Shown in pieces: positions 1 through 8,342 of a stretch of 64,000 bases of DNA. The notes under the pieces were generated by a model. That model was not told where the DNA came from. It worked only from the letters and a program-made list of their open reading frames with translations, and ran no database searches. Source of the DNA: Alphaproteobacteria bacterium (GTDB lineage: Bacteria; Pseudomonadota; Alphaproteobacteria; Micropepsales; Micropepsaceae); the NCBI GenBank assembly GCA_016125165.1, contig WGMH01000004.1:1-64000 (forward strand). The letters run 5' to 3'. How positions within the stretch are numbered: the first letter of the stretch is position 1; every line of letters begins with the position of its first letter. The translations under genes and the position numbers were made by a program.

Positions 1-51
1 AGATGCGAAAGGTCGACGGATGGGAAACCCTCTCTCAACCCATCGAACCGA

Positions 52-351
52 TCACGCTTGACCTCGCAGCCTGATCAGGCCCAAATCCCCATGCTCGGAG
101 AACGCAGCCCGAGAATTTCCACCAAATCCGAGACACGACCCCCGGGTAAGCCCAGCCGCTTCCGCAAGATCGCTGGCTGCGATCGGACCACGCCTGGCGA
201 TCACCTCCGCGCAGCGAAGATCCGTACGATTGATGCCCATATAGGCACAGGCCGCATCATTGAAAGCGTCCGTTGCTTCGCGATAATTGTGAACGGCAGT
301 GCCAATGGCACGAACCAGAGTCTCACGCGCTTTGTTAGGCATTCTAATCAC
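52..351 (-). pseudogene. MarR-family regulator fragment, probably frameshifted
   Basis: The first 70 or so residues read like the N-terminal half of a MarR winged-helix regulator: an amphipathic helix, then INRTDLRC, a hydrophobic helix, and GPIAASDLAEAAGLTRG, which is the recognition-helix region. After TRG the frame gives an unrelated tail (SCLGFGGNSRAA) and stops at 99 residues, while the family is usually 140-160. Shifting one base near 140 gives RVSDLVEIL, which resembles the expected continuation, but that frame also stops within about 20 codons. The wing and C-terminal dimerisation helix are missing. I infer a decayed gene; an assembly error is possible. A second ATG nine bases downstream could be the original start. 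Confidence 0.55.
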
Positions 352-428
352 TCAACTTTCAAATCAACTATCATGATCACGCGCAAAATGGCAACGCTCA
401 CACGCAAGGCGTGTGCAATTTTCGCGGT

Positions 429-1559
429 TCAGGTTAATGCGCGCGCACCATCTTCGGGCGCGGGCGAGGCTTTGCGCGCCAGCTTCTTGCGGTTCTCGAG
501 CACCCGCGCTAGCGCAAGCGAACAGGCGATGCCGAATAGCGTGAAGGCGAATTGTAGCCAGCCGGATTGCCACTCCAGCCAAAGCACATGGCTCGCCACG
601 GCGAGGATCACGCCCTCACAAAAGACAGGAAGCGAATGCCGACCGCAATCGATCAGCGCATGCGCCCAGCGATTGCGCATCAGCGCATCGCCCGGCGGCA
701 GATAGTGACGCGCGAGCCATGCGAGCGCGAGGAAGTTGACCACGCGCAGAATGCCGAGCGTGCTTTTGTCGTTTGGAAGCGGTACAAAAAGCAGTGACGG
801 TATCGAAGGAATGATTTCATGCAGCGTGAGGCTGCCCATCACCAGTGCGCCGAAGCCGACAATACACCATGCGACAACAGGCAACCATCGCGCCCGCCCG
901 GCATCGGGCACTGTTAGCGCGCCAGAACCAAAGGCCGCGCCCAAAACGAAAATGAACTGCCACGCCAGCGGCCGGAAGAACCACGCCCCGCCATAGGGGA
1001 ATGTCGAAAGTTGCCAGGCACCGAGTTGCACGCCGAGATAAATCGCAACGGATAGCGCGAGGGCTATCCAGACGTTGCGTCTGAGCACGACGAGCACAAA
1101 TGGCAAGAGCAAAAAGAACAGGAAATAGACCGGCAGGATGTCCAGATACACCGGCTGAAAGCGCAAAAGCAGACCATGAAGGGCTGCGGACGCAGGCTGA
1201 CTGAAAGCGGCACCCGTGCGGAAGTGGCCGATATATTCCTCCGAGCCCGTAAGCCAGACGATGGCCGCGACCGCAGAAATGTAGAGCACGAGCAGAATGA
1301 TCTGCGCCGCATAAATGACCGAGCCGCGGCGATATATGCGCGCCATGGCGGCGGCAAAGCCCTGCTCCCGCAAGGTGCGCCCATAGACGAGGGCCGCGAC
1401 ATAGCCCGACGTGAAGAAGAACAATTCTGCCGCGTCGTTGAACGCGAAAGACTGCAAGGTGACGTAACTCAAAATGCTCGACGGCACATGATCGATAAAG
1501 ATCATGAGCAGCGCGATGCCTTTAACAAGGTCGAGGCGGTAATCGCGAGTCGGTGACAT
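429..1559 (-). CDS. OpgC-like integral membrane acyltransferase
   Basis: A 376-residue polytopic membrane protein with about ten hydrophobic segments. The N-terminus RDYRLDLVKGIALLMIFIDHVP, with its DH pair, and the following FFFTSGYVAALVYGR segment match the OpgC family (PF10129). OpgC proteins succinylate osmoregulated periplasmic glucans or modify other surface polymers at the inner membrane. The ATG at 1559 is preferred over the upstream one at 1613 because GGAG lies seven bases before it and the family signature begins directly after. No glucan synthase (opgG/opgH) is nearby, so the acyl acceptor is unknown. Family assignment is good; the substrate is inference. Confidence 0.8.
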   Translation of the reverse strand: MSPTRDYRLDLVKGIALLMIFIDHVPSSILSYVTLQSFAFNDAAELFFFTSGYVAALVYGRTLREQGFAAAMARIYRRGSVIYAAQIILLVLYISAVAAIVWLTGSEEYIGHFRTGAAFSQPASAALHGLLLRFQPVYLDILPVYFLFFLLLPFVLVVLRRNVWIALALSVAIYLGVQLGAWQLSTFPYGGAWFFRPLAWQFIFVLGAAFGSGALTVPDAGRARWLPVVAWCIVGFGALVMGSLTLHEIIPSIPSLLFVPLPNDKSTLGILRVVNFLALAWLARHYLPPGDALMRNRWAHALIDCGRHSLPVFCEGVILAVASHVLWLEWQSGWLQFAFTLFGIACSLALARVLENRKKLARKASPAPEDGARALT

Positions 1560-1768
1560 ACAAACTCCGGCCCCGCCGGACGGCGGGATGCGCTGGCTTT
1601 TAGCCCCTATCACGGGCGCTGCCGGTTGGCTTCCAATTTTTTGACGCGTCCATTGGTGGTCACCGCCGGATGCACGGGATACAAGGCTCGCTACCCGGTA
1701 GGCGCGCGGTCTAACGCGACCGGACCGCGGAAATGCATGTTGAGATGTTTCCTGCCGCGACTTCGCCT

Positions 1769-4111
1769 CTAGGCGTTCTCTTCCGCCTTGGGCTTCTTCG
1801 GGGGCGGAAGTGCCTTGGGCTTCCGGCGCGCAGCAGCCTCTTCGTTCGTGATGAACTCGAAGACGAGCTTGTCCGCGTCGCGATCCAGAAGCACGCGCAC
1901 GGTACCGCCGTGCTTCAATTTGCCGAACAGAATCTCGTCGGCGAGCGGCTTCTTGATGTGATCCTGGATCACGCGCGCCAGCGGTCGGGCACCGAAGGCA
2001 TCGTCGTACCCCTTCTCGCCGAGCCAGCGCGTGGCTTCGGGTGTGAGGTCGAAGGTCACGTCGCGATCGGTGAGCTGGGCTTCGAGTTCCAGCACAAACT
2101 TTTCAACGACGCGGTCGATCGTGGCGCGACCCAGCGGCGCAAATGCTATCGTGGCATCGAGGCGGTTGCGGAACTCCGGCGTGAAGAGCTTCTTGATTGC
2201 CTCTTCGTCCTCGCCTTCCCGCTTGCCCCGCCCGAAGCCGATGGCTTCTTTCGCAGCATCTGACGCTCCAGCATTCGTGGTCATGATCAGCACCACATTG
2301 CGGAAGTCGATCTTCTTACCGTTGTGATCTGTCAGTTTGCCATGATCCATCACCTGCAGAAGGATGTTGAACAGGTCGGGATGCGCCTTTTCAATTTCGT
2401 CCAGCAACAGCACACAATGCGGATGCTGATCCACACCATCTGTGAGCAGCCCGCCCTGATCGAAACCCACATAGCCCGGCGGCGCGCCGATGAGACGGCT
2501 GACAGTATGACGCTCCATGTATTCGCTCATGTCGAAGCGAAGGAGTTCGCAGCCGAGAATTGAGGCAAGCTGTTTGGCGACTTCGGTTTTGCCGACCCCC
2601 GTGGGACCGGAGAACAGATAGCAGCCGATGGGCTTTTCCGGTTGGCGTAGCCCGGCGCGTGCCAGCTTTATGGCCGACGATAGTGAGTGAATTGCTTCGT
2701 CCTGGCCGAAAACCACGCGCTTCAGATCGGTTTCCAGATTGCGCAGCAGTTCCGTGTCATTCTTCGACACGGATTTCGGCGGAATACGCGCCATCTTGGC
2801 CACGACATCTTCCACCTCCTTGACGCCTATAACCTTCTTGCGGCGCGATTCCGGAACGAGCATTTGCGAGGCGCCGACTTCGTCGATGACATCGATCGCC
2901 TTGTCGGGCAACTTGCGGTCGTTGATGTACTTCGCAGCCAGCTCGACGGCCGCCTTGATGGCGTCATTGGTATAGCGAAGCTTATGATACTCCTCATAGT
3001 AGGGCTTAATGCCCTTCAATATCTTGATCGTGTCGGGGATCGAGGGTTCCACCACGTCGATTTTCTGGAAGCGCCGAACGAGTGCGCGGTCCTTTTCGAA
3101 ATACTGGCGATATTCCTTATAGGTCGTTGACCCGACGCATCGCAGGGTGCCGGCAGCGAGCGCCGGTTTCAAAAGATTGGATGCATCCATCGCGCCGCCG
3201 GATGTAGCGCCTGCCCCGATCACCGTGTGAATTTCATCGATAAAAAGGATCGCGCCCGGTATCGCCTCCAGCTCCTTCACCACGGATTTCAGCCGCTCTT
3301 CGAAATCGCCGCGATAGCGGGTGCCGGCAATCAGCGCTCCCATATCCAAGGAATAGATGGTGGATGATCTCAGAACTTCGGGTACCTCGCCTTTCACGAT
3401 CTTGCGTGCAAGACCCTCGGCGATGGCGGTTTTACCAACGCCGGAATCGCCGACGAAGAGCGGATTATTTTTCTGGCGGCGGCACAGAATCTGGATCGTG
3501 CGCTCGACTTCAGCCTCGCGGCCGATGAGCGGATCGATGCGGCCCGACTTCGCCTTTTCATTCAGGTTCACGCAATAGGCTTCGAGAGCCTCGGTACCCT
3601 GCTTGTTCGGCTTCTCTGCGCCCTCTTCTTCCTCATCGGCGCCGCGCGCAGCCTTCTGCTGGCTCATTCCGGGGCGCTTGGCGATGCCATGGCTGATGTA
3701 GCTCACGGCATCCAGGCGCGACATGTTTTGCTCTTGCAGGAAATAGACGGCGTGACTTTCCCGCTCGGTGAAAAGCGCAACAAGCACATTGGCGCCAGTG
3801 ACCTCGTCACGGCCAGAATTCTGGACATGAAGGACGGCGCGCTGCACCACGCGCTGGAAACCTGTTGTTGGCTTGGCATCCTCGCCATCCTCTATAACGA
3901 GTGTGAGGAGTTCCTCATCGACATAGCGCATCACGCTTTTGCGCAGCGCATCGACATCGACATTGCAGGCTTTTAATACCTGCGCCGCGTCAGCGTCATC
4001 GATCAGGGCGGCGAGCAGATGCTCCAGCGTGGCATATTCGTGATGGCGATCGCTGGCGAGCTTGATGGCCCGGTGCAACGCCTGTTCAAGGCCGCGCGAG
4101 AGTGATGGCAT
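1769..4111 (-). CDS. clpA: ATP-dependent Clp protease ATP-binding subunit ClpA
   Basis: ClpA is the hexameric AAA+ unfoldase that feeds substrates to ClpP in the cytoplasm. The 780-residue protein has the double Clp-N repeat at about 1-145, then two AAA+ modules. The first has Walker A GDSGVGKT and Walker [10 protein letters not shown]; the second has GPTGVGKT and [11 protein letters not shown]. The IGL/IGF-type ClpP loop is visible as EAIGFGRG near the C-terminal third. The start [15 protein letters not shown] matches the family N-terminus, so the upstream 21 codons in the same frame are excluded. It lies seven bases after clpS, the standard alphaproteobacterial clpS-clpA pair. The C-terminus is a lysine/proline-rich tail. 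Confidence 0.97.
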   Translation of the reverse strand: MPSLSRGLEQALHRAIKLASDRHHEYATLEHLLAALIDDADAAQVLKACNVDVDALRKSVMRYVDEELLTLVIEDGEDAKPTTGFQRVVQRAVLHVQNSGRDEVTGANVLVALFTERESHAVYFLQEQNMSRLDAVSYISHGIAKRPGMSQQKAARGADEEEEGAEKPNKQGTEALEAYCVNLNEKAKSGRIDPLIGREAEVERTIQILCRRQKNNPLFVGDSGVGKTAIAEGLARKIVKGEVPEVLRSSTIYSLDMGALIAGTRYRGDFEERLKSVVKELEAIPGAILFIDEIHTVIGAGATSGGAMDASNLLKPALAAGTLRCVGSTTYKEYRQYFEKDRALVRRFQKIDVVEPSIPDTIKILKGIKPYYEEYHKLRYTNDAIKAAVELAAKYINDRKLPDKAIDVIDEVGASQMLVPESRRKKVIGVKEVEDVVAKMARIPPKSVSKNDTELLRNLETDLKRVVFGQDEAIHSLSSAIKLARAGLRQPEKPIGCYLFSGPTGVGKTEVAKQLASILGCELLRFDMSEYMERHTVSRLIGAPPGYVGFDQGGLLTDGVDQHPHCVLLLDEIEKAHPDLFNILLQVMDHGKLTDHNGKKIDFRNVVLIMTTNAGASDAAKEAIGFGRGKREGEDEEAIKKLFTPEFRNRLDATIAFAPLGRATIDRVVEKFVLELEAQLTDRDVTFDLTPEATRWLGEKGYDDAFGARPLARVIQDHIKKPLADEILFGKLKHGGTVRVLLDRDADKLVFEFITNEEAAARRKPKALPPPKKPKAEENA

Positions 4112-4118
4112 CCGCCCG

Positions 4119-4478
4119 TTACTCCTTCTCCATCGTGCACTGCAGAGGATGCTGGTGGCGGCGGGAGAATTCAATCACCTGCGCCACCTTTGTTTCGGCA
4201 ACCTCATAGGTAAACACACCACAAACCCCTACGCCGTGACGGTGTACTGACAACATGATCTGCACGGCATCTTCGCGATTCTTGTTAAAGAACCGCTCAA
4301 GAACGAGAACGACGAACTCCATTGGCGTGTAATCGTCGTTCAGGAGCAGAACCTTGTAGAGGCTCGGCTTCTTCGTTTTCGGACGTGTTTTTGTGACGAT
4401 TCCGGTTCCCGCGCCGCCCCGGCCCGAGCCCTGATCGCCATCGCTTTCGTTATCGCCGCCCATGTTCCATTGAAGCAT
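4119..4478 (-). CDS. clpS: ATP-dependent Clp protease adaptor ClpS
   Basis: ClpS delivers N-degron substrates to ClpA. The core from about residue 45 onward contains [17 protein letters not shown], the conserved ND and TPMEFV signature that forms the binding pocket for N-terminal hydrophobic residues, followed by [19 protein letters not shown] with the conserved histidine. A flexible glycine-rich N-terminal extension precedes the core, as in other ClpS adaptors. The start is uncertain: ATG at 4478 gives 119 residues and ATG at 4463 gives 114; neither has a strong Shine-Dalgarno. It is immediately upstream of clpA and presumably cotranscribed. Confidence 0.95.
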   Translation of the reverse strand: MLQWNMGGDNESDGDQGSGRGGAGTGIVTKTRPKTKKPSLYKVLLLNDDYTPMEFVVLVLERFFNKNREDAVQIMLSVHRHGVGVCGVFTYEVAETKVAQVIEFSRRHQHPLQCTMEKE

Positions 4479-4552
4479 GCTTCGTTCTGCCAGCAGTCTA
4501 GCGGAAAAAGCCGGCGGCTGTGCAATCGCCATGCGCGACTGGTTATCGCCCC

Positions 4553-4590
4553 AAAAGCGAAAAGACCCGGGGCTTGGCGCCTCGGGCCTT
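4553..4590 (-). terminator. Rho-independent terminator after the phasin gene
   Basis: On the minus strand a GC-rich stem (arms about 4579-4588 and 4564-4573, one mismatch) is followed by TTTTCGCTTTT. It lies about 70 bases beyond the phasin stop and upstream of clpS, which would separate the two units. Confidence 0.7.
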
Positions 4591-4657
4591 TCCTAACGCC
4601 GTTCCGCTGTTCGGGGGGAGGAGCCGCGGAACGATGCAATACTCTTGAGGACGAGAC

Positions 4658-5122
4658 TTAGGCCGCCTTCGCGCTCTGAACCACTTCCACCCAAGCCTGG
4701 TAACGGGCCTGCAGCGGCTCGATGGCTTCTTTGGCAGTGGACGCGACGATCTCGCCGACCTTGGTCATTTCGCCGACATAGGCGTCAAACGCCGTCTTGG
4801 CGAAGTCCGTCTGAAGTTCCAGCGCTTCGTGAACAGACTTGGTGCCCATCAGCGATTTCGCGATCGCCATGGAATCTTCGAGAGACTGCTTGGAGAATGC
4901 ATAAAGCTCGCTGTTGAGGGTCTCGACACCCTTGCCGGCGGCATTGGCAGCCTTGAAATACGCTTCAACCGAATCGCGGCCATAGCTGAAGAACTTGTCG
5001 TAATTCTTCGCGGCGCTTTCGAAGCTGTTCTTGAATGCTTCCGTGCCGTTCTTGAAGGCGGATTCAATGCCTTCGGCAGCGCCGATGGTCTTTTCCGCGG
5101 TCGTCTTTGCTTTCGTTGCCAT
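4658..5122 (-). CDS. Phasin family protein
   Basis: A 154-residue, alanine- and lysine-rich, almost entirely helical protein typical of the phasin_2 family, which coats polyhydroxyalkanoate granules. The middle shows the usual phasin pattern (NYDKFFSYGRDSVEAYFKAA, then the QTDFAKTAFDAYVGEMTKVGEI segment). It has no signal peptide and no cysteine. It is monocistronic, with its own promoter and a terminator about 70 bases after the stop. Paired TGC-N3-GCA motifs in its promoter fit repression by PhaR. No phaC, phaB or phaR is in the window; the thiolase at 19283 could supply acetoacetyl-CoA, but that link is inference. Confidence 0.92.
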   Translation of the reverse strand: MATKAKTTAEKTIGAAEGIESAFKNGTEAFKNSFESAAKNYDKFFSYGRDSVEAYFKAANAAGKGVETLNSELYAFSKQSLEDSMAIAKSLMGTKSVHEALELQTDFAKTAFDAYVGEMTKVGEIVASTAKEAIEPLQARYQAWVEVVQSAKAA

Positions 5123-5193
5123 TGGTGTGCCTCTTTCTTGTTGACGCTACGGGAGCGACGGGCCCAAAAGACCCATGCCGCGCCGCAACAATT

Positions 5194-5243
5194 CTTATAT
5201 GCAGTGCAGCATATTCAATGTCAAGGCCGAATGTTGCAGTGCA
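5194..5243 (-). promoter_or_regulatory. Phasin promoter with two PhaR-like operators
   Basis: Reading the minus strand, TTGACA (5219-5224) is followed 19 bases later by TATAAG (5194-5199), or 17 bases later by the overlapping CATATA. The sequence TGCAGTGCA occurs twice: at 5200-5208, inside the spacer, and at 5235-5243, just upstream of the -35 box. This is TGC-N3-GCA, the core of the CTGC-N3-GCAG sites known for PhaR in Rhodobacter and Paracoccus. Position within the core promoter fits repression released by granule formation. Confidence 0.65.
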
Positions 5244-5428
5244 CCATAATTGAAATTCCGGACTGACGCCCAAATCCGTTAACCAAAAGCAAACGCTTTC
5301 GGGGTTTATAAACCATTCGTAAATGCCGGAAACTTAAGGTGGATTCCCGGCCTGAGCCTTGCAGCGCTCGACACAATTTGGTCTAGTTTGCCCCTACGTG
5401 GGGCGTACTGCTTAGGGGTTGTAGCAGA
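5244..5428. other. Intergenic region between phasin and D,D-carboxypeptidase genes
   Basis: Noncoding sequence between two divergent genes. It must hold the promoter of the downstream carboxypeptidase; no convincing -35/-10 pair could be chosen. A small hairpin CCCCTACGTGGGG lies about 30 bases before the carboxypeptidase ATG, and AGGGG is 11 bases before that ATG. Confidence 0.5.
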
Positions 5429-6964
5429 ATGAGCCATCCGCCCGTCCGTTGGGGCGTTTCCGGACGATTCGGCGCTGCCATCCGCGCAGGGCTGGTGGTC
5501 GGACTCGCCGCTGTGTTTTCAGTCGCCCAAGCCGAAGCAAAGCCTCGGAAGGCCCACGCTGCGCGGTCCGCTCCGGTTGGCCTGACAGCACCCGGCAAGG
5601 ATGCCGCCCTGATCATTGACGGTGAAACGGGCAAGACCCTCTATGCCCGCAACGCCGGGCTTACGCGCCACCCTGCGTCTCTCACGAAGATGATGACGCT
5701 CTACATGCTCTTTGAGGCGATGCATAAAGGGCAAGTGTCGCTTTCGACTGAATTCCCCGTATCGGCGCACGCCTCCGCGCAATCACCAACCAAACTCTAT
5801 CTGAAGCCAGGTGACTCGATTTCGGTCGAAACTGCAATCAAGGCCATTATCGTTCGTTCGGCCAACGACGTCGCCGTGACCGTTGCGGAGGGACTTGGCG
5901 GCAGCGAGTCCCAGTTCGCTGCAATGATGACGGCAAAGGCCCGCGCGCTCGGAATGAGCGATACGGTCTACAAAAACGCATCCGGCCTTCCGGACAACCG
6001 CCAGATCACGACGGCCTATGACCTGGCAACGCTCGCGCGCCACCTCGCCTACGACTATCCGCAATATTTCCATTATTTCTCGACGCCTGGCTTCACGTAC
6101 AAGGGCCGCTATGTGCCGACACACAACAATCTGCTCGGCAACTATGAAGGCACCGATGGTATAAAGACCGGGTACACGCAGGCTTCCGGTTTCAACCTTG
6201 TGACGTCCGTAGTGCGCGATGGCGCCCATATCATTGGCGTTGTCATGGGTGGCCGCAGTTCCGCCAAGCGCGACCGGGAAATGGTTCGTCTTCTCGACAA
6301 CACGTTCGGCCAGATCGCCGAAAACCCGCGTCTTGTCGCCCGTGCTGTTCTGCCTTGGAAGTCGCCCAGCAGCGGCAACCAGACCGGCCCGGTATTGGCG
6401 GGGTTTGTTGTTCCTTCCACCGTTATCCCAACCAAGCGCCCATCGCCGACGACCATCGCCAAGGGACCAACTCTTCGTCAGGTCCCACAGGATGAAGACG
6501 CAGCAGAATCCGCTGGAGATATCGACGTTGACGAGGATGATGACAGCACGTCCGACAACGTAATCGCTGCGGTGCCTGCTCCAAGACCCATTCTTGCGGC
6601 CTATAAGCCGCGCGAACAGAATATGCCAATTCCGACATCGCGTGCTTCTGCGTTATCTGACAGCACCGATGTGTTGGGCGGTCTTGCCCGCTCCGCTGCC
6701 AAATCGCTCGGTATCAAGGATTGGACAATCCAGATCGGCGCATTTACGGACATGGGCATTGCGCGCGCACAATTGGCTTCCTACGCGGAAAAATCGATGG
6801 ATGTCCTCGGGCAGGCGCAACGTATCATCGTGCCGTTCCAGGCGGTCGATGGTCACACGCTGTACCGCGCCCGCTTCGGCCCATTCGCGGAACGTGAGGC
6901 CCGAGAAGTCTGCACGCGCCTGACAGAACGCGGGCAGACCTGTTTCGCTGCCACTGTCCGCTAA
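5429..6964 (+). CDS. D-alanyl-D-alanine carboxypeptidase (PBP5/6-type, S11) with SPOR domain
   Basis: A periplasmic low-molecular-weight penicillin-binding protein that trims the terminal D-Ala of peptidoglycan stem peptides. Of its 511 residues, about 1-37 form a signal peptide ending AQAEA. The serine triads are complete: S84-L-T-K87, S144-A-N146 and K246-T-G248. After the catalytic domain comes a long acidic, proline-rich linker (about 340-430, with a DIDVDEDDD stretch), then a C-terminal SPOR domain (about 435-511; WTIQIGAF start, RARFGPF), which binds denuded glycan at division sites. That combination suggests a role in septal wall maturation. Transcribed alone; it converges with the J-domain gene. 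Confidence 0.95.
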   Translation: MSHPPVRWGVSGRFGAAIRAGLVVGLAAVFSVAQAEAKPRKAHAARSAPVGLTAPGKDAALIIDGETGKTLYARNAGLTRHPASLTKMMTLYMLFEAMHKGQVSLSTEFPVSAHASAQSPTKLYLKPGDSISVETAIKAIIVRSANDVAVTVAEGLGGSESQFAAMMTAKARALGMSDTVYKNASGLPDNRQITTAYDLATLARHLAYDYPQYFHYFSTPGFTYKGRYVPTHNNLLGNYEGTDGIKTGYTQASGFNLVTSVVRDGAHIIGVVMGGRSSAKRDREMVRLLDNTFGQIAENPRLVARAVLPWKSPSSGNQTGPVLAGFVVPSTVIPTKRPSPTTIAKGPTLRQVPQDEDAAESAGDIDVDEDDDSTSDNVIAAVPAPRPILAAYKPREQNMPIPTSRASALSDSTDVLGGLARSAAKSLGIKDWTIQIGAFTDMGIARAQLASYAEKSMDVLGQAQRIIVPFQAVDGHTLYRARFGPFAEREAREVCTRLTERGQTCFAATVR

Positions 6965-7428
6965 CCCAGCAGCACGTCTTTTGCTTCGTTGATCTTGGCA
7001 GCGAGATAGTCCGATCCACCCTGATCGGGATGGTTCTGCATGATCAGCCGCCGATGGGCGGCACGGATTTCCTCAGCGCTCGCTCCCTCTTGCAGTCCAA
7101 GTACCCTTAGCGCCTCCGCCGGCGTCATGCGGCTTGAGTGCGAGGCCGGTTGCTTGCGACCCATGGTCTGATCGCCGCCCCTTCCCGGAAATCGCATTCC
7201 GCGGGGCCAAATGCTGCCACCAGTGAAGACACCCCATGCAGCGCTGCCCAAGAGAATTCCCAGACCAATGCGCTCTGTCAGCAGAGCCGCCACAGCGATG
7301 AGCGCCAACAATCCCGCACCCGTATAGCGGCTCGCCCGAAGGATCTGGGCCGGTTCGGCACCGATGAACAGTCGTACGCCGCCCAGAAGCAGTAGCAGCA
7401 CCAGCAACCCGATAGCCAGTGCAGCCAT
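6961..7428 (-). CDS. Membrane-anchored DnaJ-domain protein
   Basis: A 155-residue protein with two N-terminal hydrophobic segments (about 1-20 and 33-62), a short basic linker, and a C-terminal J domain from about residue 100 (MTPAEALRVLGLQEGASAEEIRAAHR) with the HPD motif required to stimulate DnaK ATPase. The layout resembles the mitochondrial Tim14/Pam18 type, which is common in alphaproteobacteria. Its last codons overlap the 3' end of the convergent carboxypeptidase gene by four bases. It follows mipZ after a 77-base gap and may be cotranscribed with it. Confidence 0.9.
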   Translation of the reverse strand: MAALAIGLLVLLLLLGGVRLFIGAEPAQILRASRYTGAGLLALIAVAALLTERIGLGILLGSAAWGVFTGGSIWPRGMRFPGRGGDQTMGRKQPASHSSRMTPAEALRVLGLQEGASAEEIRAAHRRLIMQNHPDQGGSDYLAAKINEAKDVLLG

Positions 7429-7505
7429 TATGCCTTGCTCTCATTCGTCATCGAATGGCCTCCGCCACTATCCAATGTCGGCATTGGCGGCGCATTTTCC
7501 AAGCT

Positions 7506-8342
7506 CTAAATGACGGCGCCGCGCGCATCGATGCCAGGCAATTTCAGGGAACCAACCAGTTCACGAACTTCTTGCCGCGCTGCGACATGTGACATGGAGA
7601 ACGATATCTCCAGCCCGGGCTGTGGCAGATCAAGCATGGTAAGCCCGAGCGGAAACAACTCCCGGAAGATAACGCGTTCGGCAAACCCGGGCGCGACACG
7701 AAAGCCGATACGTTTTGCAAGCAGGTCAAGCGCAGTTTCCACGCGCTGCTTATTGCGCGCGCGCGTCGAGGCCACACGGTTTCGCATTACAATCCACTCA
7801 AGTGCGGGTTTGCGAGCCAAAAGCCGCTTCTTACGGCAATCCCATACGAAATCGCTGTAAAGGCTCGGCCCCGCAATCTCGAATGATTCCGGGTCAATGC
7901 GCGCCAACAGATCGAAATCGACAAAGCTGTCATTCAGCGGTGTGAGAATCGTATCGGCATTGGCGTGGGCATGCCTCGAAACAGGCGTATCGGCGCCCGG
8001 CGTGTCTATGATGATAAAATCATGCGCCGGACGGGCAGCATTCAAAATCTCATCCAGATGAGCAATATTTTGAACCCCCGCTTCGTCTAAAGACGTCAGC
8101 GTCGAGCGCGTGAACTCCATGACGGCTGGCATCATCAGCGCCGCGCCTGTCCGCTTTGCGAAGGCCGCACGATTTTCGAGATACCGTGAATAGCTGCGCT
8201 GGCGAATGTCGAGATCGATTGCCGCAACAGATTTGCCGAGGCGTGTGAGTGCCACGGTCAGATGCATGGTAGCGGTAGTCTTGCCCGAACCGCCTTTTTC
8301 ATTGCCCACCACGATGACGTGGGCATCTCCAGCGCGCGCCAT
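7506..8342 (-). CDS. mipZ: Division plane positioning ATPase MipZ
   Basis: MipZ is a ParA-superfamily ATPase that forms a bipolar gradient through ParB and inhibits FtsZ away from midcell. The 278-residue protein starts AHVIVVGNEKGGSGKTT, a deviant Walker A with Lys at 16 and 21. It continues with AIDLDIRQRSYSRYLENRAAF, the MipZ-specific segment, and FIIIDTPGAD as Walker B. The length and the RQRSY signature separate it from chromosomal ParA or Soj. Its ATG overlaps the putA stop codon as ATGA, so it is translationally coupled to a proline catabolic gene, an odd pairing. panC lies on the far side of putA. Confidence 0.93.
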   Translation of the reverse strand: MARAGDAHVIVVGNEKGGSGKTTATMHLTVALTRLGKSVAAIDLDIRQRSYSRYLENRAAFAKRTGAALMMPAVMEFTRSTLTSLDEAGVQNIAHLDEILNAARPAHDFIIIDTPGADTPVSRHAHANADTILTPLNDSFVDFDLLARIDPESFEIAGPSLYSDFVWDCRKKRLLARKPALEWIVMRNRVASTRARNKQRVETALDLLAKRIGFRVAPGFAERVIFRELFPLGLTMLDLPQPGLEISFSMSHVAARQEVRELVGSLKLPGIDARGAVI

